Assembly (NCBI GenBank): GCA_007922225.1
Contig: ML679989.1
Span: 16,681,974 to 16,745,973 of the forward strand
Direction of reading: 5' to 3'
DNA: 64,000 nucleotides
Origin: Emydura subglobosa
Lineage: Eukaryota > Chordata > Testudines > Chelidae
In this document: piece by piece, positions 34,790 through 46,523 of the stretch
Numbering within the stretch: position 1 is the stretch's first letter
How the letters are laid out: each line of letters starts with the position of its first letter
The notes under the pieces: generated by a model
What the model was told of the DNA's origin: nothing
The model's input: only the letters and a program-made list of their open reading frames with translations
Database searches by the model: none
Translations under genes and position numbers: made by a program

Positions 34790-36909
34790 TCCTTGCATAT
34801 AGAAGAGCAAAACATATCATATTCAATGCAGGCAAGTAACACCATGTGTTATACTGACATCCATCACCTAGTCCCCTCTGCTCTCCCCGTATCACACATT
34901 TGGCCTTCTACACATTTCCTATGTCTGGCACCATACATTTCTAGTTAATCCTCCATGATGATGATCTTTTCTTTTAAACATTTTCTTTTTAATAAATATG
35001 GAAATTGATGCAATAGAGCCCAGTGCATGAGCAAGGAAGCCAGTGACTGCTCCAAGGCCAGAGGAAAGGAAGCGACATGGCGACACTCCTCCACCTTCAC
35101 CACTGGGCTTGTAAACGAGAATAATAACGATGAACGGGTGTGAAAGCAAATGAAGAGATGCAAAGGGCCAGCAGGAGATTTTCCCATAACTCCAGAGAGG
35201 GCCAGGAGGGCAGCTGCTCCATCCTACACGTCTATAGCCTCCCCTTCCACAGTCCTTTCCCCCAAGGCCTTCCCAGCTCATTAGTCATCCATTCTCTGCG
35301 GTCATTAAACACAGAAGAAAGCTCATGCCAAAGGCTGACACTGCTTAGCTACCCACCCCTTCCCCAAAAAGCAAGCCCTGATATTTTAACTGCCTCACCT
35401 CACCCCTGCTCCCCAAGAGCAGAATGCTTGTAGCACTAAGAACCAGGCATAGGAGACATCAATGCTTGGCCTAGACCGGGGTGGTTAGCTATCCCTGCAT
35501 GAGAAAAGCCTTGTCCATCCCTTCCCTCCAGCGAGATGCTGTTATTCTACTCAGAACAAGCCATCTATTAGGAATCAATTATTCTCTTCCAGCATCTAAG
35601 TTAACAGAGGGGCCAACTGCTGATAGGTCACCCCTCCCGCTAGTTAAAGGAGGGAAGTCACTGCTGGGACCAGAAGCAAAGGCCTCCTCTGGTGCACAGG
35701 CCCTGCTGCATGGGAGTGGGATTTCAGGGTGGGAAGGGAACTCTTGAGCACACTTGTCGTTTGTTGCACTCTTTCTTTGATAAATGTACAGTGCTAGGAT
35801 TGCGTAATATTGTGGCACATTTTACACACCCACGAACATACACATGCACACACGCACACTTCCGACAGCTAAAAACCCAACCGTATCTTCCCCCTTGCAC
35901 CAAATCCCTTCGCCGTTTCACCAAGGGAAATCAAATGCCAAAGCCTCAGATGGCTTTGACAGCTTACATTCAACGGTGGCTCCTGGGTCACCATGGCAAC
36001 AGCAAAGGCCGTAGCGCCATCTCTCACGGAGCCCACTGGATTCTCAAGGGAAGGGACGTGGCTCTGTTTGGAACAGGGGATAAAACAGATGTGGGTCAGC
36101 ACACAAGAACTGCCACAGTCACTAGCCCAAAAGCCTCTCTCCATATTCATGCAATAGTGGGGGCAGTCTCTACCCACACCCCCAGGGCCCAAGCATAATT
36201 TTTTCGGGCCCAGTATAAATTTGTAACATGGGCCCCCTCCCACACATATACACCCATGCGGGTTGCAGCCTGGTCCAGGCTCCCCAGGGCCTCTGGGCCC
36301 CAATAAACTGTACTCTGTTTCCCTTCCATGTGGGGGCCCTGCCCGCCCCCACCACTGATCGAGACTAGCTCCCATTCAGCGTTCCCCATCTAGCCTGATG
36401 AGGACGGGGCATACACTATCCATGGCTGCAGACTTGGTACCAACGGCAAGATCATTCTGCTGACCCACCCGGAAACAGACCGGGCCACACAGCTGTCAGC
36501 TCCCACCCCAGACACGGCGTGGGTGGGGAGGACGGGCCAAATCCTCCAAAGCTTCTCCTGATTCCTAGCTCTCCGCAGGCATCATCAGCCACCATTGCTG
36601 AAGCTCTTGCCACCTGCCCCTGTCGCGTGGGCTGAAGGACAGCAGAACCGGGCAGATGGGTGTTCTTTGGGGCTCCTTTCCATCCCTGGAGCACTGATAT
36701 GTGTGGGGAGGAAAAGAAACACGACACCGGTGCCCAGCCATAAAGGGTGTCACCGCCTCCCCACGTCACTGCAGAAACCTGAGTCCCAATGGGCTGAATT
36801 AAGTCAATGGTGGGACCCCAGGGATCAAGTAGTATTCCAGCAGGGATAAACTGGGTCCCACTCTGCATTGGGGAAACCCAAGGATGCTCTTTGCAGGACC
36901 TTGCCTCAC

Positions 36910-37065
36910 CTCCGGCCAAGCGGGGGGAAGCTCCCCCAGGGAGCGGGACTGGTTGCGGAAAGCTTCTGTGCTGAAAGAGCTGGTGCAACTGGCATTGTAG
37001 CCCCAACAGTATTCGCCGGCAGCCCTCGGGTCTCCCATCTGGAAGGTCAGCTGCTGCAGAGCGCC
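36910..37065 (-). CDS. Collagen gene exon D: end of TSPN domain
   Basis: This 156-bp exon (52 codons, phase 0 at both ends) has an excellent acceptor (CTTGCCTCCCAG|GGC) and donor (GAG|GTGAGGC). It reads GALQQLTFQMGDPRAAGEYC and then WGYNASC, followed by a polar segment with another N-glycosylation site (NQS) and PPAWPE. 'F-E-G-x-L-Q-Q-L' followed by a cysteine pair is how TSPN domains of collagens close. It follows exon C exactly in frame (FEIPFE|GALQQL). The next known exon downstream is the linker exon 33 kb away, also phase 0. The antisense open frame at 36868-37596 is a shadow of this GC-rich exon. Confidence 0.88.
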
Positions 37066-38629
37066 CTGGGAGGCAAGGAAGCAAACAAGCTGGAGTTTAC
37101 ACATGGACCACAGACACTTCCTCTGGAGGACGAGTGGCAAATAAAAAGCAAGCGGGATAGGTTTGTACAGAGTTACTTGGACCCAGGATTTGTAACAACT
37201 AGATGGGTGACGAGACACCCCACCACAGTCTACGGAGCAGGACCAAGACCAGCAGCGGGACCTCACAGGAAAGGGATGTCTGAGCCTGGACTGCCTGGTT
37301 CCGCACCCTTTGCTGCATCAGCTTGGCCGAGTCTCTTAACCCCGCGGTTCCCAACGCAAACACTCGCATGTCCCCTTGCTCCATGGCAAGAACTGCATCC
37401 ACATAGGCAGCAGGGGAACATCCAAGCGGAACTCCTGAAAAAGAAGGATGGGTCTCTGCAGAGTGCTGGGCGCCTCCTGAGAGACGGGAATGGAGTTAAA
37501 TGGGAGCGGAGGGTCACCAGCAGATCAGGCCCTAAATCAACACCGTACCCCAAAGGGCAGACACATTCCCCTCACCCACAGCCTGAAATTACCTAGATAG
37601 GCTCTGGATTACTAAACCATAATCCCCAGTGTTTGGCATGACAGGGAGGGAAGAACCAGCTGTCTCCATGAGGTCAGTGTTGGCTAGTAACTCCAAATGC
37701 CACCTACCCCGCACCCAGCCCCCCTCCTCGCACTGGGATCTTTAGCTAGAGTGGGGGTGTAAGAAGGCCATTGATGAAATGCACGGTCTTTGCCCTCCTT
37801 GTCCTTTGCTGGTGACAGCTCTGGGCTGAAGAGAACAGGAGGAGAGAGAGCACATCAGAGCCCAGGGATTCTGAAGAAGAGAAGGACCCAGTTCTTGGTG
37901 CTGGGAGAGCTGAAATGAGTCTCCGGGATGGGAGTGGGAAAAGCCCTGCTCGTCTGGAGAAGCCAGGAGTCTCCACAGTTACTGAAGTTCTGTACTTCTT
38001 AATGTCAGGGCCAATTCAAACAGAGCTTCTCTTTGTTAGCCGCCTCCTGCACCTGCCCTCCTCCTCCTCCTCTCTCTGTTCAGCCCAGCATAATTGGTGC
38101 AGTGGTTTGTTAGCTGCAGTATCATTAATCCATAAGCAGCTTTTCCTGCACCATACGAGTGTCCAGAGCAAACATCCCTCCCCATGTGAACCTGCCCCAT
38201 TTAGTCATTCTCGCCTCCTGTCTCCGAGGAGCAGTAAAACTGAGATGAGATGAATGTCTGAAAGCTGTTGGTTAATCGCTCCAACGCGGGACCAGCTTAA
38301 TGAGATGAAATCTTCCTTCCAAGCCAAGGGTTTGACGAGGCTAATGGCTGTGAAAGAGAGGTGGGGAAGGGTGACAGAGCTCCATACACACCTGAATCAA
38401 TAGGGAAGAGCATTATGCAGATGATGCAAGATATTAGGGGGCCTTAGAGCTGCCTTTTGCACTTCACCCTTCTATTAACTTTTGCAATCAGAGACCTCAG
38501 GCTCCTATTTGCATGTTAGTTATGGGGGGGCAGGGAGGGTTCATTGTAAAGACCCTAAAATAATCCTTGATCCAATAAGATTTAGGCATTTCCTTAACAG
38601 AGCTCCGTCTTGTGATCTGCTGCATGTTC

Positions 38630-38755
38630 TTAGACCGGCAGCTGTTTGGGGCAGGAACTCTGCATCTTCCATGCATGTGTGCCGTGTGCCTAGCACAACG
38701 GGATCCAGATCCCTGCCTGAATTCTTTAGATACTGTGGCTAGGCAAATAACAACA
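38630..38755 (+). repeat. SINE tail
   Basis: 'ctgtttggggcaggaactct' and 'tgtgcctagcacaacgggat', followed by 'gctaggcaaataacaacaac', match the tails at 5030 and 52120. Confidence 0.65.
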
Positions 38756-38814
38756 ACATTACTCGACAGCACAAATTTCATTGACTAAGCCAGGATCAAT
38801 TTAACAGGAAAGCA

Positions 38815-38985
38815 GCATGGTTCAGTAGTTGGGGGAATCCTGGTTTATATTCCAGGGTCCTGTCACCCTGATGTGTGACCTTGGGCAAGTCACTTCAATT
38901 TGTGGGAGCCTCAGTTTATCCCCCTGTAAAATGGGGATAAGTATAAATATCCCGGAGTGTGTGAAGGATGCTAGCAAGGTGCTTA
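38815..38985 (+). repeat. SINE, head and body, ending at a MITE
   Basis: 'atggttcagtagttggggga', 'gtgtgaccttgggcaagtca' and 'tccccctgtaaaatggggat' are the canonical body. The copy stops at 'gcaaggtgcTTA', where the MITE begins, so the tail was either interrupted or lost. Confidence 0.7.
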
Positions 38986-39233
38986 GAGTCTACACTGCAA
39001 TCAGAGGCATGACTGTAATTCGGATAGACATCGGCACGCTAACTTTAATCTAGCTATTCTGGGTACCAACAGCAGTGAAGAAAATGGACCCCAGTGCAGG
39101 CTAGCATTGAGTGTTCACAGCCAGAGTCACAGGGTGGCTTGCCCAGCCCACGCTGCAGTCTCTTTACTGCTACTTTTAGCGGTGCTTGCTAGAGTAAAGC
39201 AATCACACCTTGGTTTGCAGTGTAGACACACCC
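38986..39233. mobile_element. Harbinger-type MITE inserted at the end of a SINE
   Basis: The left end GAGTCTACACTGCAA and the right end TTTGCAGTGTAGACACACCC are inverted. The flanks are TTA (38983-38985) and TCA (39234-39236). The interior has 'cagtgcaggctagcattgag' and no ORF. Confidence 0.7.
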
Positions 39234-39905
39234 TCACAGGAAAGCTGCCATGTCAAAGTGCCAATTTTGTATGGTTTGCTCTCTCTCCTCCTAAATTTCA
39301 GGAGTCGCAAGTGTGTTGCTTTGGCTGGAAATGAGCTGCGAGTCTGCATTCTCTGGTGCTCTCATTCTAGCTACATTAAAGGGCAACTCTTACATGCTGC
39401 TATTGGGAATTTTGTGCTTCAAAAGGCTTAAGAATCCTGTGTGGGGATATCAGTGGGGAGTGAATTTAAAGCTCTTTGCTGCTTATTTGAACAGTCACTT
39501 ATCTCAGAGAATGTAAAAAAGCTAGTCCCTCTCTCAGCAGTGTGGGTGCACCATCTGTACAGACATGAGGAGAAAGGGGTGGGTTAAAGGGTGTTTTTGG
39601 GGGACGGGTAGATCCTTCTTACTGGCTGATATATTTGCACTGGTTTGGTTTCTCTGACCTAGGAGCAAACACTTGGTGCACTTCAAAGCCTTTGCACCGC
39701 ACATCACCTGAGCAGTAAAAATAAATAGTGTGTGTTTATAGTAGTAGAGGGAGGAGATGGGGTTCCATCAGCAAATGAAATTCCAGCATCATTTCGTCCG
39801 ACTCCCTTCCAGCCCTCCGAAACACGTCTCTCCTGCAGGCTGCCTATGTAGATCCTTTTGGCTGAAAGAGGAGAGTCTGTGTGTGTTAGAGGAGCAAGCT
39901 CTCAC

Positions 39906-40101
39906 CTCAAAGGGAATCTCAAAGGATGTAATCAGGCCTCCAACGATGACCAGCCCCTGCGTGGTGACTCCCATCCCAAAGTAATTGGACCAGCCCACAC
40001 TTTCCACCAGCTGACAGTCCACGTGCAGCTCCAGTCTCTCTGAGGAGATGCTGAGGGCAACCTGATGCCAGTCCCCATCACCCAGGATGGAAACTGGGAA
40101 C
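39906..40101 (-). CDS. Collagen gene exon C: core of TSPN domain
   Basis: This 196-bp exon has a pyrimidine-rich acceptor (ending GGCACACAG|G) and a donor GAG|GTGAGAG. One base completes the Glu codon left open by exon B, and then 65 codons follow. It encodes FPVSILGDGDWHQVALSISS, the laminin-G/TSPN signature in which a Trp-His pair precedes an amphipathic strand, then LELHVDCQLVES with the family's conserved V-D-C, and GMGVTTQGLVIVGGLI, which corresponds to the 'G-x-x-x-x-G' strand before the closing segment. It ends in FEIPFE, joining exon D in frame. In other collagens this domain is an extracellular N-terminal module kept in the mature protein or removed by processing. Confidence 0.92.
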
Positions 40102-40304
40102 CTGTGTGCCCCAGGTTGGGGACAGGAGAAAGATAAAACAGGAGGCTCAGACAGACGCAAAATGACCAACATCTTATACAGGGCTGAGTTCACCTTTTGA
40201 TATTAGCAGAGGCACCATTGTGTTATGCAGCCAGCTACTCTGAACATGGGCAATTAGAAGCTAAAGGAAAGGGTCTCATGGAAATTTAACCCCACCCTTA
40301 CTTG

Positions 40305-40850
40305 TAACTAGAACTGGGCAAATAATTGATTCTCTCAATTTGGCCAGAAGAAATAGTCAGTTTAGTTCTGAAAACTCAGGTCCCTGCTGTCCGGAGAGTG
40401 TCCTAAGCACCTGCCTGGGAGCTATTCTGCTCTCAGTTTCTCCCATTTAAGCCATTTCCCTTCATAATAAATATATGACTGTTCACTCTGCTAAAAAGAG
40501 AGTGAGGACTCTACAGCCTGGTGATTAAGGCACTCACCTAGGAGACGTGGATTCATATAGTCTCTCTGCCTGATTCAGAGGATGGATTCGGCGGGAGGAG
40601 ACCTGACTTCAAGTACCTGCTCCAGGATGGGATTCAAATGTGGGTCTCGCACAGGGCACTTGCCTGGGGTAACCACTGGGCTAAGGGTTATTAGAGACAA
40701 CAGGGTTTTCTGAAGCTGAGCCTGAAAGCTTTTTTCCCAGCCAAAAGTAATGAGGTCATCAAATTCACATAGCATTTCACATGGACCGAAACTGCATTCT
40801 TCCGCAAATAAACTATTTGTTTTTTTTAAAAAATTCACTCAGTGGTACTT
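40305..40850. repeat. AT-rich repeat with central tRNA-like inverted arms, second copy
   Basis: It begins 'ctagaactgggcaaataatt' and ends in AT-rich text ('ctatttgttttttttaaaaa'). In the middle, 'ggtgattaaggcactcacct' with 'gtggattca' forms a tRNA-like left arm. The segment 'gggattcaaatgtgggtctc' then 'gcactt...aaccactgggcta' is a second tRNA-like half in reverse orientation. The layout matches 14600-14965. Confidence 0.5.
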
Positions 40851-41574
40851 GTAACAGACACGTACCATCACTGCAGTCTCTAAGCGCTGGACTATTGCAG
40901 CTTTCCAGTGCAGTGGAGAATCCATAGGAAAAAAAACCCTATCTAGCCAGTTACAGCCTGTTTCACAAATGTCCGTCTGTCCTGGGCAGGCCACTGTGTT
41001 CATTCATTGAGCCCCACTCCCCTTGTAGGGTAACACTTCACGTGGGCACCAAAGCAATGGCATTGAGTGCACTGATTATCCCACAGTCAGCCACTTTATC
41101 TAATGCCAGCACTTCTCTTGGGTTTTGCTGCTGGTTTAGAATCAACCTTGCAGCTGGGATAGTGGGAAAGGTTGGCTCATCAGAGCCTGAACAGCAATGC
41201 TGGCTCTGGATTTCTCTTGCCTCACTGCAGACGGCAGCATGTATGGACTTTCAAAGGCTTCTAAAAATTCCACCCAGGATTGGCACTAGCAAGGCAAAGA
41301 TCATCCCACCACCCGAAATTGAATGGTGCAGGGACACTTTCCAAGCTGCATGGAGAATCCCAGCACTGGCTCTGATCCAACCCTTGAGTCATAGGTTGTG
41401 TCAGCTGGCTCTTTTATTTAGGTTGACACTTCCCCTCCCACCCAATTCTTCATAGCCGTGGCTTTACACAGTGCAGATTCCCCTGCCTGCCACTTTTACG
41501 ACACTCTCCGTATGAAAGGCCATTTATAACCGTCACTTTGCCATCATGCCATCTGCAGCCCTGAATCTGGAGTC

Positions 41575-43015
41575 ATAGAATCGCAGGACTGGAAGGGACC
41601 TTGAGAGGTCGTCTAATCCATTCCCCAGCACTTATGGCAGGAGTGAGTATTATCTAGACCATCCCTGACAGGTGTTTGTCTAACCTGCTCTTAAAATCCG
41701 CAATGACGACGATTCCAAAACCTCCCTAGGCAATGTATTCCAGTGCTTAACTACCCTGACAGTTTGGAAACGTTTCCTAATGTTCAACCTAAACAGCCTT
41801 TGCTGCAGTTTAAGCCCATTGCTTCTTGTCCTGTCCTCAGAAGCGAAGGAGAACAATTTTTCTCCCTCCTCCTTGTAACAACCTTTTATGTACTTGAAAA
41901 TTGTCATGTCCCCTATGTTTTCTCTTCTCCAGACTAAACTAACTCAATTTTTACAATCTTCCCTCATAGGCCATGTTTTCTAGACCTTTAATCATTTTTG
42001 TTGCTTTTCTCTGGACTTTCTCCAATTTGTCCACATCTTTCCTGAAATGTGGTGCCCAGAACTGGACACAGGACTCCAATTGAGGCCTAATCAGGGCGGA
42101 GTAGAGCCAAAGAATTACTTCTCATGTCTTGCTTAAAACACTTCTGCTAATACATCCCAGAATGAGGTTTGCTTTTTTTGCAACAGTATGACACAGTTGA
42201 CTCATATTTAGCTTGTGATCCTCTATGATCCCCAGATCCCTTTCTGCAGTACTCTTTCCTAGGCAGTCATTTCACATTTTGTATGTGTGCAACTGATTGT
42301 TCCCTTCTAAGTGGAACACTTTGCATTTGTCCGTATTGAATTTCATCCTATTTACTTCAGACCATTTCTCCAGTTCGTCCAGATCATTTTGAATTTTTAT
42401 CCTATCCTCCAAAGCACTTGCAACCCCTCCCAGCTGGGTATGGTCCATAAACTTTATAAGTATGTTCTCTATTCAATTATCTAAATAACTGATGAAGATA
42501 CTGAACAGATCTGGACTCAGAACTGATCCCTCTGGGACCCCACTCAATATGCCCTTCCAGCTTGACTGTAAACCACTGATTCCTACTCTCTAGGAATGAT
42601 TTTCCAACCAGTTATACAGCCACGCTATAGTAGCTCCATCTAGGTTGTATTTTCCTAATTTATTTATGAGAAGGTTACGCAAGACAGTCTCAAAATCCTT
42701 ACTAAAGTCAAGATATACCACATCTACCGCTTCTCCCCTAGCCACAAGGGTTGTTACCCTGTCAAAGAAAGCTATCAGGTTGGTTTGACATAATTTGTTC
42801 TTCACAAATCCATGCTGACTGTTACTTATCACCTTATTATCTTCTAGGTATTTGCAAACTGATTGCTTAATTATTTGCTCCATTATCTATCACGGGTACT
42901 GAAGTTAAGCTGACTGGTCTGTAATTCCCCACGTTGTCCTTTTTTCCATTTTTAAAGATTGGCACTATATTTGCCCTTTCCCAGTCCTCTGGAATCTCTC
43001 CAGTCTTCCAAAGAC
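41575..43015 (-). mobile_element. CR1 LINE, 3' end through reverse transcriptase, antisense to the window
   Basis: The plus strand starts with the reverse complement of the CR1 end ('catagaatcgcaggactgga', 'agggaccttgagaggtcgtc'). On the minus strand the C-terminal ORF2 text is readable (EDRTRSNGLKLQQ, VVKHWNTLPREVLESSS at 41680-41907). Further upstream in the LINE come SQHGFVKNKLCQTNLIAFFD and VVYLDFSKDFETV (42590-42883) and the palm entry [10 protein letters not shown] near 42930. Many stops and frameshifts show it is dead. It is the longest antisense CR1 copy here. Confidence 0.85.
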
Positions 43016-43284
43016 CATCACTAATGGCTCAGATATCTCCTCAGTCAGTCATGTTAACAGGTGGGTCACTGGGAACACAACTCCAGCTCTGCTTTGGATG
43101 CTCCCTGCCTGCCAGTCAGCAGCAAAATACTTCAGGAAAACCAGTTATGAAATGTGCATGGACCAAGCAAGACAGGGAGCCTCCTTTTTTCTTGGACAGT
43201 GAGGAAAGTGATGACTGGATCTTCGGCATGGCTTTTCCAAGGATCCTGCCTGCTTTGATGATTTCATTGGCAAAATAGATGTCA

Positions 43285-43670
43285 TCATCACAAAATCATA
43301 GAAATACACAGCTGGAAGGGAACTCAAGGGTTATCTAGTCCATCATCACAGGCTGAGGCAGGTTTAAATAAACCTACACAATCCCTTACAGGTGTTTGTC
43401 CAACCTGTTCTTGGAAACCTCCAGTGATGTGGATTCCACAAGTTCCCTTGGAAGCCTATTCCAGAATTTAACTACCCTTATAGTTAGACAGCTTTTCCTA
43501 TTGTCTAACCTAAATCTCCCCACCAACTAAGCTGTTTTCTTCTGGTTTCACCCTCGGTGGACATGGAGAGCAATCGATCACTGTCCTCTTTGTAACAATC
43601 TTTTGCATATTTGAACACTTATGTCCCCACTCAGCCTTCTCGTTAGTAAACATGCCCATTCCTTTCCACC
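43285..43670 (-). mobile_element. CR1 LINE 3' end, antisense, second copy
   Basis: 'catagaaatacacagctgga' and 'agggaactcaagggttatct' begin a CR1 end of a different subfamily. The antisense C-terminal ORF2 follows ('cctattccagaatttaacta'). Confidence 0.8.
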
Positions 43671-43684
43671 TTTAACAACTATCC

Positions 43685-43910
43685 CCAATACCCTCAAGTT
43701 CTCACACAGCACGCTGCATCGATAGGTCTCCAAGCGCTGTACGAGGGTCGCCACCACCATTATCTCTATTTTTACAGATGGGGAACCTGAGTAACAAGGA
43801 GAAGTGACTTGCCCAAGGTCACACAGCCACCTAATGGCAGAGTTGGGAATAGAACTTGGGTCTCCTGACTCCTAGTTTTACGCTCTATCCATTAGGACAC
43901 ACTCCCTCCC
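43685..43910 (-). repeat. SINE in antisense orientation
   Basis: The plus strand reads 'ttttacagatggggaacctg', 'gacttgcccaaggtcacaca' and 'gggaatagaacttgggtctc', then 'ctctatccattaggacacac'. This is the reverse complement of the SINE head and body. Confidence 0.8.
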
Positions 43911-44629
43911 AAATGACCAGGTCAGAGTGTGATCTCAGTCCAGGGTGAAAACAGCAATTGCTAGGCCAATACCACAGCACTCAAGTTGCCATATTGAGGT
44001 GGGTGGGGTGTATCAATCACACAGGAACCATCTGCATAGCACGGTAGCATGGATTCGTTGCAATTTATTTTCTTCTTCCAACCACTAAACGTCAAAGCTG
44101 TGAAGAATTAGACTGGAGGAAACCACTGGCACAAGGACTTGTAAGAGGCTTCCCAGGTGAAGAATAGTATTGAAGGCCTGCCTCACAGTGCTGGCAATCG
44201 AAGTGGGGCCAGATACCCTGAAGCCTGGGCGTTGCGTACAGGCTATCAAAGATTTTTACTCCCCAATAGATGATCTCTTCTGCCTCTGTGTGATGAACTG
44301 GTCAAACCACAGCACTTCTCAAGCACGTCATGGCTTGAGGCACGTAGCCTAGGTCTGCACTAGGAGTTAGGGATGTCATTGCCACACTTGCACTAGCGGT
44401 CATCGAGCTAGGATGAGTATGAATAGCAGCGTAGCCACGGTAACGGCAACGGAGGCATGGCTGAGCTGTCCCGAGTACAAACCTAGTTCATACCTCAGCA
44501 TGTACTTTGTAGCAAAGGGGCGTGACCTCCCTCTGTGACGGACAGGAATACACCCTCCTCCCACCCCCCCTGGAGGGCAGACAGGGCAACCATGCCCACC
44601 CTGCCAGAAGCAGAGAGGTGGGGCAGGAA

Positions 44630-45345
44630 GATGATGTATAAAGGGCCATTAACCTTCCTGGCAATAAGGGCACACTGTTGACTCATATCCAGCTTCTCGT
44701 CCACTGTAACCCCCAGATCCTTTTCTGCAGAACTGCTGTCTAGCCAGTCGGTCCCCAGTCTGTAGCTATGCATGGGATTTTTCCGTCCTACGTGCAGGAC
44801 TCTGCACTTGTCCTTGTTGAACCTCATCAGATTTCTTTTGGCCCAATGCACTAATATCTCTAGGTCACTCTGTATCCTGTACCTGCCCTCCAGCATATCT
44901 ACCACTCTCCCTAAGCTTCGTGTCATCTGCAAACTTGTTGAGGGTGCAATCTATCACATCCTCCAGATCATTAATGAAGATGTTGAACAAAACCGGCCCC
45001 AGCACTGACCCTTGGGCACTCCACTTGTTTCTGGCTGCCAGCTAGACATTGAGCCATTGATCACTACTTGTGGAGCCCGATGATCTAGCCAGCCCTCTAT
45101 ATTCACCTTATAGTCCATTCATCCGACCCATTCTTCAACTTGCTGATAAGAATATTGCAGGAGACCATATCAACAGCTTTGCTAAAGTCAAAATATATCT
45201 CGACCACCACTTTCCCCACGTCCACAAAGTCAGTCATCTCATCATAGAAGGCAATCAGGTTGGTCAGGTGAAAAAACAGATTTTCTGTCAGACAAGAGAA
45301 GTTTACCCACCTCTCTCTGTCAGGATGCAAATTAAGCATTGTAAG
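44630..45345 (-). mobile_element. CR1 LINE reverse-transcriptase fragment, antisense
   Basis: The minus strand contains AKRNLMRFNKDKCRVLHVGR and SSSAEKDLGVTVDEKLDMSQ (44640-44880). It also has [16 protein letters not shown] with KFADDTKL (about 44900-45015), the catalytic box of CR1-type RT, and DFSKAVDMVSCNILISKL (45105-45200). Frames shift between these blocks. The catalytic Asp pair is kept although the copy is broken. Confidence 0.85.
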
Positions 45346-46364
45346 CTTAACACAATGGATACCCAGTTACATAGATGCCAGTGAAGAGATGCAAAGTCAA
45401 CAGGGAAGCAGCACACAGGAAAGCCAAGCCACAGATGGTCACCCTGTCTCTGAGGACAGACTATGAACTTTGGGGAGTATAAGCAGAAGGACAAAAAAGA
45501 CACCCCATATCCTTCACGTAGGAAGTAAATGGGCAGTGCCTTTACAATCATGAAACGCTTGGTTGAAAAGCTGCAAAAGACATTGGGTGAGAAACATCTT
45601 CAAACAGAAGGTTTGCCTGTTCCATATGTTTAGTCACTAGAAAGCATGTTATGATTTTGTTTTACATGTAACCTTTTCTTTCCAATATCCTGACTCGCTA
45701 TCACTTGAATCTGGAATCTTTGAGAATAAATTTGTTCTTCTTTTCATTAGATCTAAGTGCTTTGATAGTAAGCAAAATGCTGGATCAGAGCTGAGTCTTA
45801 CTGGCTGGCGGGTATACTGCTCATTGGGGGACAGCAACCCTGATATTTCTGTGCGTAGCCCGGGGCTGGATATCACAGCGGAACACTTCAAAGGGCCTGG
45901 AGGGCACCTATTGTTAACTTGCGAGGCAGAGCCCAGAGGAGTGCGCCTGCATGGCTGACAGGCTGGGAGTGTCAGGGAGCTGACGCCCTCTTGCTGGAGG
46001 CAGGGGGGTAACAAGGTGACTCATTCCTGGGCGCCCAAAAACCTTCACACCTGCCAGCTAACGTCTCTCACAGCTTGAGCTAGAGCATTTCTCCATATGC
46101 AAAAGACCACAGTTCAACATTTTCAGAGAGGTAACTTGGAGTGCAGTGGATGAGTATGTGGATGCAATCCCGTGATTACAGACAAAAATCATGTAGCAAC
46201 ATGAGCATAACGGAGAGCATCATGCTTGCGACCTGGGCTTGCATGGGCAGTTACCCCTTTGCACCCACAGCTGAGTATTCAGCAGGCTCAGCTTCCATGC
46301 CTGTTTTTGAAAACTCCCCCCGTGTTTTGGGGTAGAGGAAGACGAGAGCTCAGATGGAACTTAC

Positions 46365-46523
46365 TCATAATGTCGCCTCCTGGTGGTGACAAAGACCAGG
46401 GCATTGGGGTTAATCCTGATCTGGAACAGCACATGGCTACGATGACTGAGGATTGTCAAGAGGCTGGTATCCTCCTTCAGAGAGTACCTAAGTTTCAGCA
46501 ACACGGTCAGCTCATCCGCAAAC
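46365..46523 (-). CDS. Collagen gene exon B: TSPN domain, second exon
   Basis: This 159-bp exon has a clean acceptor (CCTCTCCTAG|G) and donor (TATGA|GTAAGT). The first base completes the Arg codon opened by exon A. The protein reads FADELTVLLKLRYSLKEDTS, the usual 'F-x-x-x-F/L-x-x-L-x-x-x-R' strand of laminin-G/TSPN folds, then LLTILSHRSHVLFQIRIN and ALVFVTTRRRHY. It exits with two bases of a Glu codon completed by exon C. The alternating hydrophobic pattern and matching phases on both sides make chance very unlikely. The antisense frame at 46226-46882 is a shadow. Confidence 0.88.

Larger units (their letters stand above)
3730..36909 (-). other. Very large intron (about 33 kb) between TSPN and linker exons
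   Basis: This is bounded by the donor after the last TSPN exon (GAG|GTGAGG at 36910/36909) and the acceptor of the linker exon. Both flanks are phase 0. It holds most of the window's transposable elements, listed separately. The parts not listed (about 7.8-10.8, 14.97-16.2, 20.0-21.3, 23.4-24.2, 24.4-25.1, 27.1-28.0, 31.6-33.5 and 34.8-36.9 kb) contain no exon I can defend. Additional small linker exons could still be present, provided their lengths sum to a multiple of three. Confidence 0.6.
37066..39905 (-). other. Intron between exons C and D (2.8 kb)
   Basis: It holds two SINE pieces (38630-38755, 38815-38985) and a MITE (38986-39233). The remainder shows no exon or repeat I recognise. 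Confidence 0.7.
40102..46364 (-). other. Intron between exons B and C (6.3 kb), packed with LINE remnants
   Basis: It contains the AT-rich/tRNA-like composite repeat (40305-40850), a long antisense CR1 (41575-43015), a CR1 3' end (43285-43670), an antisense SINE (43685-43910) and a further CR1 piece (44630-45345). These LINE parts are in the same orientation as the collagen gene. The rest, about 45.35-46.36 kb, shows no recognisable feature. Confidence 0.7.

Noticed and set aside
35692..36375. 168-codon open frames on both strands
   Set aside because: They are mutually overlapping and lie in G/C-rich, repeat-like sequence with no domain features.
36868..37596. 242-codon plus-strand open frame
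   Set aside because: It overlaps exon D antisense in a GC-rich stretch, resembles no family and is best explained as a shadow.
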